DNA of 64,000 bases from Burkholderia metallica (GTDB lineage Bacteria > Pseudomonadota > Gammaproteobacteria > Burkholderiales > Burkholderiaceae), in the NCBI RefSeq assembly GCF_902832845.1, contig NZ_CADFDB010000004.1:372001-436000 (forward strand), read 5' to 3'. The translations under genes and the position numbers were made by a program. Shown here piece by piece: positions 9,066-16,917 of this stretch. Numbering within the stretch: position 1 is the first letter of the stretch; the number at the start of each line of letters is the position of its first letter. A model generated the notes under the pieces. The model had not been told where the DNA came from. It did no database searches and saw only the letters and a program-made list of their open reading frames with translations.

Positions 9066-9914
9066 TCAGTTGAGCGCCATGCTCAGCTTGCGTCGCCATC
9101 CGGCGACGAGGTCCGGTCGATCGCCGGCCAGCTCGAACACCGAGAGCATCGTGCGACGGCCGAGATCGTCGCCGTACGCGCGATCGCGCGTGACGATTTC
9201 CAGCAACTGCTCCAGCGCCCCTTCATATGCACGCCGCGCGATCAGGCTCTGCGCCAGATCGAAACGCGCGTCGAGATCGGCCGGGTTGGCCGCGATGCGT
9301 GCTTCGAGCGCATCGGTCGGCGGCAGGTCGGCCGTGGCTTCGAGTGCGTCGAAACGGGTCTTGATCGCCTGGTAGCGCGGGTCACCGCTCTGCACGGTTT
9401 GCGGCGACAGGCGTTCGGTCTCCGCGCGTGCGGCGTCGACCTGGTTGCTCGCGAGCAGCAGTTCGATCAGGTCGAGGCGGGCGTCGTCGAAGCCGGGGTT
9501 CAGCGCGAGTGCCGCCTCGAGATGCGTGAGCGCGTCGTCGAAGCGCTGCTCGGCCATCGCGACTTGCGCGGCACGCCGCTCGGCTTCCTCGGGCGCCGGC
9601 AGCAGCCGGTCGAGGAACGCGCGCAACTGGCCTTCGGGCAGCACGCCGACGAACTGGTCGACGGGGCGCCCGTCGGCGAACGCGATCACGTGCGGGATGC
9701 TGCGCGTCTGGAAATGCGCGGCGAGTTCCTGGTTCTCGTCGACGTTGACCTTCACGAGCTTCCAGCGGCCTGCGTAGTCGGCTTCGAGCTTTTCCAGCAG
9801 CGGGCCGAGCGTCTTGCAGGGGCCGCACCACGGCGCCCAGAAGTCGACCAGCACGGGAGCGTCCAGCGACGCCTCGATCACGTCTTTCTCGAATGTGGCA
9901 AGCGTGGTGTCCAT
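9066..9914 (-). CDS. cnoX: Chaperedoxin CnoX-like: thioredoxin domain plus tetratricopeptide repeats
   Basis: Residues 1-110 form a thioredoxin domain with VLVDFWAPWCGPCKTLGPLL, so the redox-active CGPC motif is intact. Residues about 115-282 form tetratricopeptide-like helices (AEQRFDDALTHLEAALALNPG and LIARRAYEGALEQLLEIV). This is the architecture of YbbN/CnoX. Escherichia coli CnoX lacks an active CxxC motif, whereas the Caulobacter protein keeps one, so this copy is likely both a holdase for GroEL and a redox enzyme. The start is preceded by GAAGAGAA. It lies 52 bp behind the pirin gene on the same strand. Confidence 0.9.
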   Translation of the reverse strand: MDTTLATFEKDVIEASLDAPVLVDFWAPWCGPCKTLGPLLEKLEADYAGRWKLVKVNVDENQELAAHFQTRSIPHVIAFADGRPVDQFVGVLPEGQLRAFLDRLLPAPEEAERRAAQVAMAEQRFDDALTHLEAALALNPGFDDARLDLIELLLASNQVDAARAETERLSPQTVQSGDPRYQAIKTRFDALEATADLPPTDALEARIAANPADLDARFDLAQSLIARRAYEGALEQLLEIVTRDRAYGDDLGRRTMLSVFELAGDRPDLVAGWRRKLSMALN

Positions 9915-9966
9915 GTCGTTCTCTTCGGTTCGAATGTCGTCAGGATGGGGGCGGCGCGCCTCTTTT

Positions 9967-10848
9967 TCAACGCGGCTTCGATTCCGGCAGCGGAATCCAC
10001 TCGGTCTCGCCCGGTACCTTGCCCATTTCCTGGCGCGTCCATGCTGCTTTCGCGCGCTCGATCGCGTCGCGGCTGCTGGCGACGAAATTCCACTCGATGA
10101 AGCGCTCGCCATCGATCCTGTCGCCGCCGAGCAGCATCGCGCGCGCGCCGCTGCCGCTCGTCAGCGTGACGGCCGCGCCGGGCGCGAGCACGGCCATCTG
10201 TTCGGCCGGCACCGGCGTGCCGTCGATCGCGAGCGCGCCGTCGACCACGTAGACCGCGCGTTCCTCGTGCGACGCGTCGAGTTCGAGACGGCCGCCGGCC
10301 GCGAATTCGGCCGCGACGTACAGCGTGCGCGAGAACGTCGTGACCGGCGAGCGCAGCCCGAACGCATCGCCGGCGATCACCGTCAGCGACACGCCGTCGT
10401 CCGTGCGCTTGGGCAGCGTATCGGCCGCATGGTGCTCGAACGACGGCTCGGTCGTCTCGTGCGCGCGCGGCAGCGCGACCCAGGTCTGGATGCCGTGCAC
10501 GGTGTGGCCGTTCTCGCGCTGCGCGTCGGGCGTGCGTTCGGAATGGACGATCCCGCGGCCGGCCGTCATCCAGTTCACGTCGCCCGGCACGATCTCCTGC
10601 CGCGAGCCGAGGCTGTCGCGGTGCAGGATCGCGCCGTCGAACAGGTAGGTGACCGTGGCGAGGCCGATATGCGGATGCGGGCGCACGTCGAGCCCCGTGC
10701 CGGGCGGCAGCGTGGCGGGCCCCATGTGATCGAAGAAGATGAACGGGCCGACGAGGCGGGCGGCGAGCGCCGGCAGCGTGCGGCGCACCTGCAGGTTGCC
10801 GATGTCGCGTACGTGCGGCTTCAGCAGGGCTTTGATCGAATCGGTCAT
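9967..10848 (-). CDS. Pirin family protein
   Basis: The 293-residue product matches bacterial pirins of the bicupin fold: RRTLPALAARLVGPFIFFDHMGP, then the metal-binding DVRPHPHIGLATVTYLFDGAILHRDSLG and the block VNWMTAGRGIVHSER. The two histidines of HPHIG plus the later HSER histidine and a glutamate are the usual iron ligands. Some pirins have quercetinase activity, others act as redox-dependent regulators; the sequence does not decide. The start is preceded by CAGG at suitable spacing. It is cotranscribed with cnoX. Confidence 0.94.
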   Translation of the reverse strand: MTDSIKALLKPHVRDIGNLQVRRTLPALAARLVGPFIFFDHMGPATLPPGTGLDVRPHPHIGLATVTYLFDGAILHRDSLGSRQEIVPGDVNWMTAGRGIVHSERTPDAQRENGHTVHGIQTWVALPRAHETTEPSFEHHAADTLPKRTDDGVSLTVIAGDAFGLRSPVTTFSRTLYVAAEFAAGGRLELDASHEERAVYVVDGALAIDGTPVPAEQMAVLAPGAAVTLTSGSGARAMLLGGDRIDGERFIEWNFVASSRDAIERAKAAWTRQEMGKVPGETEWIPLPESKPR

Positions 10849-11107
10849 GGCGGAACCTGTAGGCGGCGGGGGATGCCGGTCATTGTACTGGCCGGCCGCC
10901 GATTCCATGCGCGCCGCGCGGGTATCGGGCCGGGTGCCGAAACCCGGTAGACTGACGGGCTTCGCTGGACGCCGCCGGGCTGGCGCGGGTTTTGCGTCCC
11001 GAAGCCGAAGGCCGCCCCGTCGGGGAGGGCCGCCTCGGGGAGCCCGGCGCGACGCGACAGCGCGCGAGCGCATCTTGCACAACGATTCGACAATCGAGGA
11101 GACGCCG

Positions 11108-11989
11108 ATGATGGCCCCGAAGGACTTGCTGCTGGCGCTGGTCGTGATCCTGGCGTGGGGCGTGAACTTCGTCGTGATCAAGGTCGGCCTGCACGGCATG
11201 CCGCCGATGCTGCTCGGTGCGCTGCGCTTCACGGTTGCCGCCGTGCCCGCGGTGTTCTTCGTGCGCCGGCCGCAGATTCCGTGGCGCCTGCTGGTGCTGT
11301 ACGGCGCGACGATCCAGCTCGGCCAGTTCGCGTTCCTGTTCACCGGCATGTACGTCGGGATGCCGGCCGGTCTCGCGTCGCTCGTGCTGCAGTCGCAGGC
11401 GTTCTTCACGCTCGTGTTCGCGATGCTGTTCCTCGGCGAGCGGCTGCGCGTGCAGAACCTGCTCGGGCTCGCGATCGCCGCGGGCGGGCTCGTCGTGATC
11501 GCCGCGCAGGGCGGCCGCGCGATGACGCTCGCGGGCTTCCTGCTGACGATCTGCTCGGCCGCGATGTGGGCGTTCGGCAACATCGTCACGAAGAAGGTCG
11601 GCAAGGCGAACCTCGTGTCGCTCGTCGTGTGGGCGAGCCTCGTGCCGCCGGTGCCGTTCTTCCTGCTGTCGTTGTGGTTCGAAGGGCCGCAGCGGATCGC
11701 GACCGCGCTCGCGGGATTGAACGGCGCGTCGATCTTCGCGGTCGTCTATCTCGCGTTCGTCGCGACGCTCGTCGGCTACGGGCTGTGGAGCCGCCTGCTG
11801 TCGCGCTATCCGGCCGCGCAGGTCGCTCAGTTCTCGCTGCTGGTGCCGATCGTCGGCCTCGCATCGTCGGCGTTGCTGCTCGACGAGCACCTGACGCACC
11901 TGCAATTGATCGGCACCGCGCTCGTGATGGGCGGGCTCGCGGTGAACGTGTTCGGCGGGAAACTGCTGAGCCGCTTCGCGGCATCGTGA
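11108..11989 (+). CDS. EamA/DMT superfamily exporter
   Basis: The 293-residue protein has ten predicted membrane helices in two EamA repeats (about residues 5-135 and 145-285). It begins with LLLALVVILAWGVNFVVIKVGL and has the first-repeat ending SQAFFTLVFAMLFLGERL and the second-repeat ending LLVPIVGLASSALLLDEHL. It resembles YdeD-type metabolite exporters, which in E. coli export cysteine pathway intermediates; the substrate here is unknown. GAGGAGA at 11096-11102 gives a strong ribosome binding site for ATG 11108, and a second ATG follows directly. Confidence 0.92.
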   Translation: MMAPKDLLLALVVILAWGVNFVVIKVGLHGMPPMLLGALRFTVAAVPAVFFVRRPQIPWRLLVLYGATIQLGQFAFLFTGMYVGMPAGLASLVLQSQAFFTLVFAMLFLGERLRVQNLLGLAIAAGGLVVIAAQGGRAMTLAGFLLTICSAAMWAFGNIVTKKVGKANLVSLVVWASLVPPVPFFLLSLWFEGPQRIATALAGLNGASIFAVVYLAFVATLVGYGLWSRLLSRYPAAQVAQFSLLVPIVGLASSALLLDEHLTHLQLIGTALVMGGLAVNVFGGKLLSRFAAS

Positions 11990-12038
11990 CGCGCCGGCAC
12001 GCGCTGCGTGCCGGCGGCGGGGCGCCCGGGTACGGCCG

Positions 12039-13568
12039 TCAGGCCATCCGGTTCTTCGCGAGCGGCGGATTCGCGGCGAAATAGCGCTTGATGCCGCGAA
12101 AGATCGCGTCGGCCATCTGGTCGCGATAGCTGTCGTCGTTCAGCCGTCTTTCTTCGTCCGGGTTGCTGATGAAGGCCGTCTCGACGAGGATCGACGGAAT
12201 GTCCGGCGCCTTCAGCACCGCGAACCCGGCCTGCTCGACCGAGCCCTTGTGCAGCTTGTTGATGCCGCCCACTTCCTTCAGCACGTAGTTGCCGTAGCGC
12301 AGCGAATCGCGGATCTGCGCGGTCGTCGACATGTCGAACAGCGCGCGGCTCACGGCCGCGTCCTGCGTCTTGATGTTGATGCCGCCGATCAGGTCCGACG
12401 AATTCTCCTTGTTCGCGAGCCAGCGCGCGGCGGCGCTCGACGCGCCGTGATCGGACAGCGCGAACACCGACGAGCCGCGTGCGGACGGCGTCGTGAACGC
12501 GTCTGCGTGGATCGACACGAACAGATCGGCGCCCACGCGGCGCGCCTTCTGCACGCGCACGTTCAGCGGCACGAAGAAGTCGGCGTCGCGCGTCATCATC
12601 GCGCGCATGTTCGGCGCGCCGTCGATCTTCGCGCGCAGCTTCTTCGCGATGTCGAGCGCGATGTGCTTCTCGTAGGTGCCGCCGCCGCCGATCGCGCCCG
12701 GATCCTCGCCGCCGTGGCCCGGATCGATCGCCACCGTCAGCAGGCGGACCGTGCCGCCCTTGCCGGATTTCGGGGCGGTGAACTTGTAGGTGTCGCCTTC
12801 GTCGTCGTCGCTGTCGTCGCGGCGCGCGATGACGGGCGGCGGCTTGACGGCCGGCTTCGCGGGCGTCGACGGCGTGCCGCCGGACGGCGGCGTGTGCGGC
12901 GTGGCCGGGGTGTTCTGCGCGAAGCGCTGGAAGAACGCGTCGCTGTTGTCGTTCGCGGCGGGCGGCGGCGTGCCGGGGCCGGCCAGCGTCGACGGCGGCT
13001 GCATCTGCTGCGCGCGCGCGCTGTCGTTGAGCGCCTGCTCCTTGCGCTCCGTCTGCGCGATCAGGTCGGACAGCGGATCGGGCGCGACGGCCGGATACAG
13101 GTCGAACACGAGCCGGTACTTGTAGGTGCCGACCGGCGGCAGCGTGAACACCTGCGGCTTCACCGAGCCTTTCAGGTCGAACACCATCCGCACGACGTGC
13201 GGCTGATACTGGCCGACGCGCACCGACTGGATCTGCGGATCGTTCGGCGCGATCTTCGACACGAGGTCGCGCAGCGCCTGGTCGAGATCGAGGCCGCTCA
13301 GGTCGACGACGAGACGGTCGGGACCCTGCAGCAGCTGTTGGCTATTCTGCAGCGGCTGGTCGGATTCGATCGTGACGCGCGTGTAATCGCGGGCGGGCCA
13401 CACGCGCACGCCGAGCACCGACGATGCGTGCGCGAGCCGCGGCGCGACGAGGCCGAGCACCAGCGTCGACGCGCCCGCGCACAGGATCTGGCGGCGCCGC
13501 CAGTTGTGCGTCGCGGTGGCCGCCGATTCGATCGAGCGGAACGGTTTGATCAACATCTTTCGAGACAT
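12039..13568 (-). CDS. amiC: N-acetylmuramoyl-L-alanine amidase AmiC, Tat-exported
   Basis: The 509-residue protein starts with a twin-arginine signal (NWRRRQILCAGASTLVLGL, residues about 18-36) ending near HASS. An AMIN targeting domain follows at about 50-150. A proline-rich linker leads to an Amidase_3 domain at about 275-500. The zinc ligands are visible: His in AIDPGHGGEDPGA, Glu in TYEKHIALDIA and His in FVSIHADAF. The catalytic Glu is in ILVETAFISNPDEE. It cleaves septal peptidoglycan so that daughter cells separate. The start at 13568 has AGGAAAGG; it lies inside the end of tsaE, with a 19-nt overlap. Confidence 0.96.
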   Translation of the reverse strand: MSRKMLIKPFRSIESAATATHNWRRRQILCAGASTLVLGLVAPRLAHASSVLGVRVWPARDYTRVTIESDQPLQNSQQLLQGPDRLVVDLSGLDLDQALRDLVSKIAPNDPQIQSVRVGQYQPHVVRMVFDLKGSVKPQVFTLPPVGTYKYRLVFDLYPAVAPDPLSDLIAQTERKEQALNDSARAQQMQPPSTLAGPGTPPPAANDNSDAFFQRFAQNTPATPHTPPSGGTPSTPAKPAVKPPPVIARRDDSDDDEGDTYKFTAPKSGKGGTVRLLTVAIDPGHGGEDPGAIGGGGTYEKHIALDIAKKLRAKIDGAPNMRAMMTRDADFFVPLNVRVQKARRVGADLFVSIHADAFTTPSARGSSVFALSDHGASSAAARWLANKENSSDLIGGINIKTQDAAVSRALFDMSTTAQIRDSLRYGNYVLKEVGGINKLHKGSVEQAGFAVLKAPDIPSILVETAFISNPDEERRLNDDSYRDQMADAIFRGIKRYFAANPPLAKNRMA

Positions 13569-14104
13569 GCCTTTCCTGAAGCGCTGTACGCCCGGACGGT
13601 GAGGGCGCGGCCGTCGCCATCCACGTCGAGCGAGAAAACCAGATCGGGTACGCCGAGCAGCATGCCCGCCTGTTGCGGCCATTCGACGAGACAGATCGCG
13701 CTGGAATTGAAATATTCGCGAAAGCCTGCGTCGGACCATTCGGCCGGATCGTTGAAACGATACAGATCGAAGTGATAGACCTCGAGTTCCCCATCGTCGC
13801 GCTCGAGCGCGTACGGCTCGACGAGCGTGTAGGTCGGACTGCGCACGCGCCCCGTGTGGCCGAGGCCGCGCAGGATCGCCCGGACGACGGACGTCTTGCC
13901 CGCGCCGAGATCGCCGACCAGCTGGATCTGCAGCCCGTCGAACGCGTGCGCGCGGGTGAGCGCGATGCGCGCCTCGTCGAGCGCGTGCGCGAAGCGGGTG
14001 CCGAAGGCCTCGGTCGCCGCTTCGTCCGCGAGCGCGATCACGCGCTGCTCGAGCGGGGCGGGCAACGTGGCGGCGTGAGGCGGTTGGCTGGACGTGGCTG
14101 GCAT
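13550..14104 (-). CDS. tsaE: tRNA t6A ATPase subunit TsaE
   Basis: The 184-residue protein shows the TsaE Walker A loop IQLVGDLGAGKTSVVRAILRG, the switch region RVRSPTYTLVEPY and the Walker B-like VYHFDLYRFND, then ICLVEWPQQAG. It is the ATPase that activates the TsaBCD-type complex making threonylcarbamoyladenosine at tRNA position 37. Its start is only 17 bp from the divergent queG start, with no Shine-Dalgarno sequence. A TATTTT hexamer lies 6 nt before the ATG, so the mRNA may be leaderless. tcdA, which acts on the same modification, lies about 5 kb away. Confidence 0.95.
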   Translation of the reverse strand: MPATSSQPPHAATLPAPLEQRVIALADEAATEAFGTRFAHALDEARIALTRAHAFDGLQIQLVGDLGAGKTSVVRAILRGLGHTGRVRSPTYTLVEPYALERDDGELEVYHFDLYRFNDPAEWSDAGFREYFNSSAICLVEWPQQAGMLLGVPDLVFSLDVDGDGRALTVRAYSASGKACLERC

Positions 14105-14124
14105 TCTCGTAAAATAGTGCGATG
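14104..14124. promoter_or_regulatory. Candidate shared bidirectional -10 element for tsaE and queG
   Basis: The 17 bp between the two start codons contain TAAAAT on the plus strand (14110-14115) and TATTTT on the minus strand (14116-14111). Each hexamer is followed by exactly 6 nt and then the ATG of its gene. No Shine-Dalgarno sequence fits in either direction. No strong -35 partner is visible; TTGGCT at 14084-14089 would give a long 20-bp spacer. The promoter call is inference from spacing and symmetry. Confidence 0.55.
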
Positions 14125-15357
14125 AACCGATTACCGGAACTCGCCGCATCCGACAGGCCTTCGACTCGTGCCGAAGGCGCGGCACCGTGTGCGCTCGACG
14201 ATGCGGCGTTGACTGCGCTCGCCGCACGCATCAGGGCGTGGGGGCATGAATTGGGTTTCGGGGCGATCGGCATCAGCGATACCGATCTCTCGGATGCCGA
14301 AGCAGGCCTCGCCGCCTGGCTGGAAGCCGGATACCACGGCGAAATGGATTATATGGCCAAACATGGGATGAAACGCGCGCGGCCGGCCGAACTTGTGGCC
14401 GGTACGCGACGCGTGATCTCAGCGCGGCTCGCCTATCTGCCGGCCGAAACGCTCGCTGCCGACGCGCGCGGCGGCGCGCCCGGTGCGCTCGCGCCGCACG
14501 ACTGGCGCGCGCGCGAACGGGCCCGGCTCGACGATCCGCAGGCGGCCGTCGTGTCGATCTACGCACGCGGCCGCGACTATCACAAGGTGCTGCGCAACCG
14601 GCTGCAGACGCTCGCCGAGCGCATCGAGCAGGAGATCGGCGCGTTCGGCTATCGCGTGTTCACCGATTCGGCGCCGGTGCTCGAGGTCGAGCTCGCGCAA
14701 AAGGCCGGCGTCGGCTGGCGCGGCAAGCACACGCTGCTGCTGCAGCGCGACGCGGGTTCGCTGTTCTTCCTCGGCGAGATCTACGTCGACGTGCCGCTGC
14801 CGACCGATGCGCACACGTCGCCCGACACCGCGCCCGAGACGCCCGGCGCGCACTGCGGCAGCTGCACGCGCTGCATCGACGCATGCCCGACCGGCGCGAT
14901 CGTCGAACCGTACCGCGTCGACGCGCGCCGCTGCATCTCGTACCTGACGATCGAACTGAAAGGCAGCATCCCCGAGCCGCTGCGGCCGATGATCGGCAAT
15001 CGCGTGTACGGCTGCGACGACTGCCAGCTCGTGTGCCCGTGGAACAAGTTCGCGCAGGCCGCGCCCGTCGCCGATTTCGACGTGCGCCACGGCCTCGATC
15101 GCGCGACGCTCGTCGAGCTGTTCGCGTGGGATGCGCACGCATTCGATACGCGGATGCAGGGCAGTGCGATCCGCCGCATCGGCTACGAAAGCTGGCTGCG
15201 CAATCTCGCGGTCGGGCTCGGCAATGCGCTGCGCGCGGGGCCCGACCGGCTCGCGCCGCAGGCGCGCGACGCGATCGTCGCCGCGTTGCGCGCGCGGGCC
15301 GACGATCCGTCGCCGGTCGTGCGCGAGCATGTCGAATGGGCGCTGCGTGCCGCATGA
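14122..15357 (+). CDS. queG: Epoxyqueuosine reductase QueG
   Basis: The 411-residue protein matches QueG: GFGAIGISDTDLSDAEAGL near the N-terminus, FTDSAPVLEVELAQKAGVGW in the cobalamin-binding domain, and two 4Fe-4S motifs, CGSCTRCIDACPTGAI (about residues 246-261) and GCDDCQLVCPWNKFAQ (about 296-311). It catalyses the last step of queuosine synthesis in tRNA, reducing epoxyqueuosine. The C-terminal HEAT-like part is present, so the gene is complete. The ATG follows a TAAAAT hexamer by 6 nt and lacks a ribosome binding site. ogt and xerD follow closely and are likely cotranscribed. Confidence 0.97.
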   Translation: MNRLPELAASDRPSTRAEGAAPCALDDAALTALAARIRAWGHELGFGAIGISDTDLSDAEAGLAAWLEAGYHGEMDYMAKHGMKRARPAELVAGTRRVISARLAYLPAETLAADARGGAPGALAPHDWRARERARLDDPQAAVVSIYARGRDYHKVLRNRLQTLAERIEQEIGAFGYRVFTDSAPVLEVELAQKAGVGWRGKHTLLLQRDAGSLFFLGEIYVDVPLPTDAHTSPDTAPETPGAHCGSCTRCIDACPTGAIVEPYRVDARRCISYLTIELKGSIPEPLRPMIGNRVYGCDDCQLVCPWNKFAQAAPVADFDVRHGLDRATLVELFAWDAHAFDTRMQGSAIRRIGYESWLRNLAVGLGNALRAGPDRLAPQARDAIVAALRARADDPSPVVREHVEWALRAA

Positions 15358-15419
15358 AGGCGGCGTACAGTGTCGTCGGCGCGGCGGTGCCGCGCGCATC
15401 CATCGGTCAGGAGAGGGCC

Positions 15420-15887
15420 ATGTTCAATGCAGTCATCGACGCACCGTTCGGCAAGGTCGGCATCCGGACCGATGCCGCGGTGGTGCGCGAGATCGTCTAT
15501 CTGCCCGAGTCGATCAGGTCGGTCGATCCGGACTCGCCGCTCGCGAAGCGCGCGGTCGAGCAGATCGAACGTTATTTCGCGCGTGCGTCGGCGCGCTTCG
15601 ACCTGCCGCTCGCCGACGTCGGCAGCGCGTTCCAGCATCGCGTGTGGGACGTGATCAGCGATATTCCGCCCGGCACGGTGCTGCCCTACGGGCAGGTCGC
15701 GAAGCGGATCGGCAGCGCGCCGCGCGCGGTCGGCCAGGCGTGCGGTGCGAACTACTTCCCGCTCGTGATCCCGTGCCATCGCGTCGTCGCGGCGGGCGGC
15801 CTCGGCGGCTTCGCGAACCACGACGACAACGGGTATTACCAGAAAGTGAAGCGCTGGCTGCTGGCGCACGAAGGCGTGCCGTACTGA
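15420..15887 (+). CDS. ogt: Methylated-DNA--protein-cysteine S-methyltransferase
   Basis: The 155-residue protein has the O6-alkylguanine-DNA alkyltransferase core: SAFQHRVWDVISDIPPGTVLPYG, the arginine-finger region AVGQACGANYFPLVIPCHRVV with the acceptor Cys in PCHRV, and GGLGGFANHD. It removes alkyl groups from O6 of guanine by a suicide mechanism. I chose ATG 15420 because GGAGAGG lies just upstream. An in-frame ATG at 15354 overlaps the queG stop (ATGA) and would add 22 residues without family similarity. Confidence 0.95.
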   Translation: MFNAVIDAPFGKVGIRTDAAVVREIVYLPESIRSVDPDSPLAKRAVEQIERYFARASARFDLPLADVGSAFQHRVWDVISDIPPGTVLPYGQVAKRIGSAPRAVGQACGANYFPLVIPCHRVVAAGGLGGFANHDDNGYYQKVKRWLLAHEGVPY

Positions 15888-16837
15888 TGAGTGAATCGAT
15901 GATTTCCGCTGACGCCTGCGGCGATGCCGCAGTGGCGTCCCCCGCGCTGCTTGCGAGCCGCGCATCGATCGACGTGTTTTGCGATGCGCTGTGGCTCGAG
16001 CACGGGCTCGCACGCAACACGCTCGACGCGTACCGGCGCGATCTGGTGCTGTTTTCGCAGTGGCTGGCGGCGACGCACGAGGCGTCGCTCGACTCGGCCG
16101 ACGAGGCGATGGTGACGGGCTACATCGCCGCGCGCAGCGACGGCAAGGCGACGTCGTCGAACCGGCGGCTGTCCGTGTTCCGGCGCTATTACGGCTGGGC
16201 CGTGCGCGAGCATCGCGCGAGCGCCGATCCGACGCTGCGCATCACGTCCGCGAAACAGGCCGCCCGGTTTCCGTCGACGCTGTCGGAGGCACAGGTCGAG
16301 GCGCTGCTCGGCGCGCCCGACATCGGCACGCCGCTCGGCCTGCGCGATCGCACGATGCTCGAGCTGATGTACGCGAGCGGGCTGCGCGTGAGCGAGCTCG
16401 TGACGCTGAAGACGGTTGAAGTCGGCCTGAATGAAGGCGTCGTGCGCGTGATGGGCAAGGGCTCGAAGGAGCGGCTCGTGCCGTTCGGCGAAGTCGCGCA
16501 CGGCTGGATCGAACGCTACCTGCGCGATGCGCGGCCCGCGCTGCTCGGCGCGCGCGCGGCCGACGCGCTGTTCGTGACCGCGCGCGGCGACGGGATGACG
16601 CGCCAGCAGTTCTGGAACATCATCAAGCGCCATGCGCAGCACGCGGACGTGCGCGCACACCTGTCGCCGCATACGCTGCGGCACGCGTTCGCGACGCACC
16701 TGCTGAACCACGGCGCCGACCTGCGCGTCGTGCAGCTGCTGCTCGGCCACAGCGACATTTCGACCACGCAGATCTATACGCACGTCGCGCGCGAGCGGTT
16801 GAAGACACTGCACGCGCAGCACCATCCGCGCGGTTAG
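15887..16837 (+). CDS. xerD: Site-specific tyrosine recombinase XerD
   Basis: The 316-residue protein has the SAM-like N-terminal core-binding domain (about 25-110) and the catalytic domain (about 125-310). Catalytic residues are in GLRVSEL (Arg), LSPHTLRHAFATHLL (His and Arg), LLGHSDISTTQIYTHV (His and nucleophilic Tyr) and the beta-hairpin Lys in GKGSKERLVP. It resolves chromosome dimers at dif with XerC, under FtsK control. Length and motifs identify it as XerD rather than a phage integrase. Its ATG shares one base with the ogt stop codon, which points to coupling. Confidence 0.96.
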   Translation: MSESMISADACGDAAVASPALLASRASIDVFCDALWLEHGLARNTLDAYRRDLVLFSQWLAATHEASLDSADEAMVTGYIAARSDGKATSSNRRLSVFRRYYGWAVREHRASADPTLRITSAKQAARFPSTLSEAQVEALLGAPDIGTPLGLRDRTMLELMYASGLRVSELVTLKTVEVGLNEGVVRVMGKGSKERLVPFGEVAHGWIERYLRDARPALLGARAADALFVTARGDGMTRQQFWNIIKRHAQHADVRAHLSPHTLRHAFATHLLNHGADLRVVQLLLGHSDISTTQIYTHVARERLKTLHAQHHPRG

Positions 16838-16917
16838 CGCGCGGCGCGCATGCATTCGCGCGGCACGGCACCTGCTTCAATGCGTGCGCCATGCCCGACG
16901 CATGCGGCCGGCCGACG

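Noticed and set aside
15887-16837. Tyrosine recombinase as evidence of a genomic island
   Set aside because: Length, motifs and housekeeping neighbours identify XerD; no attachment site repeats or cargo genes are present.
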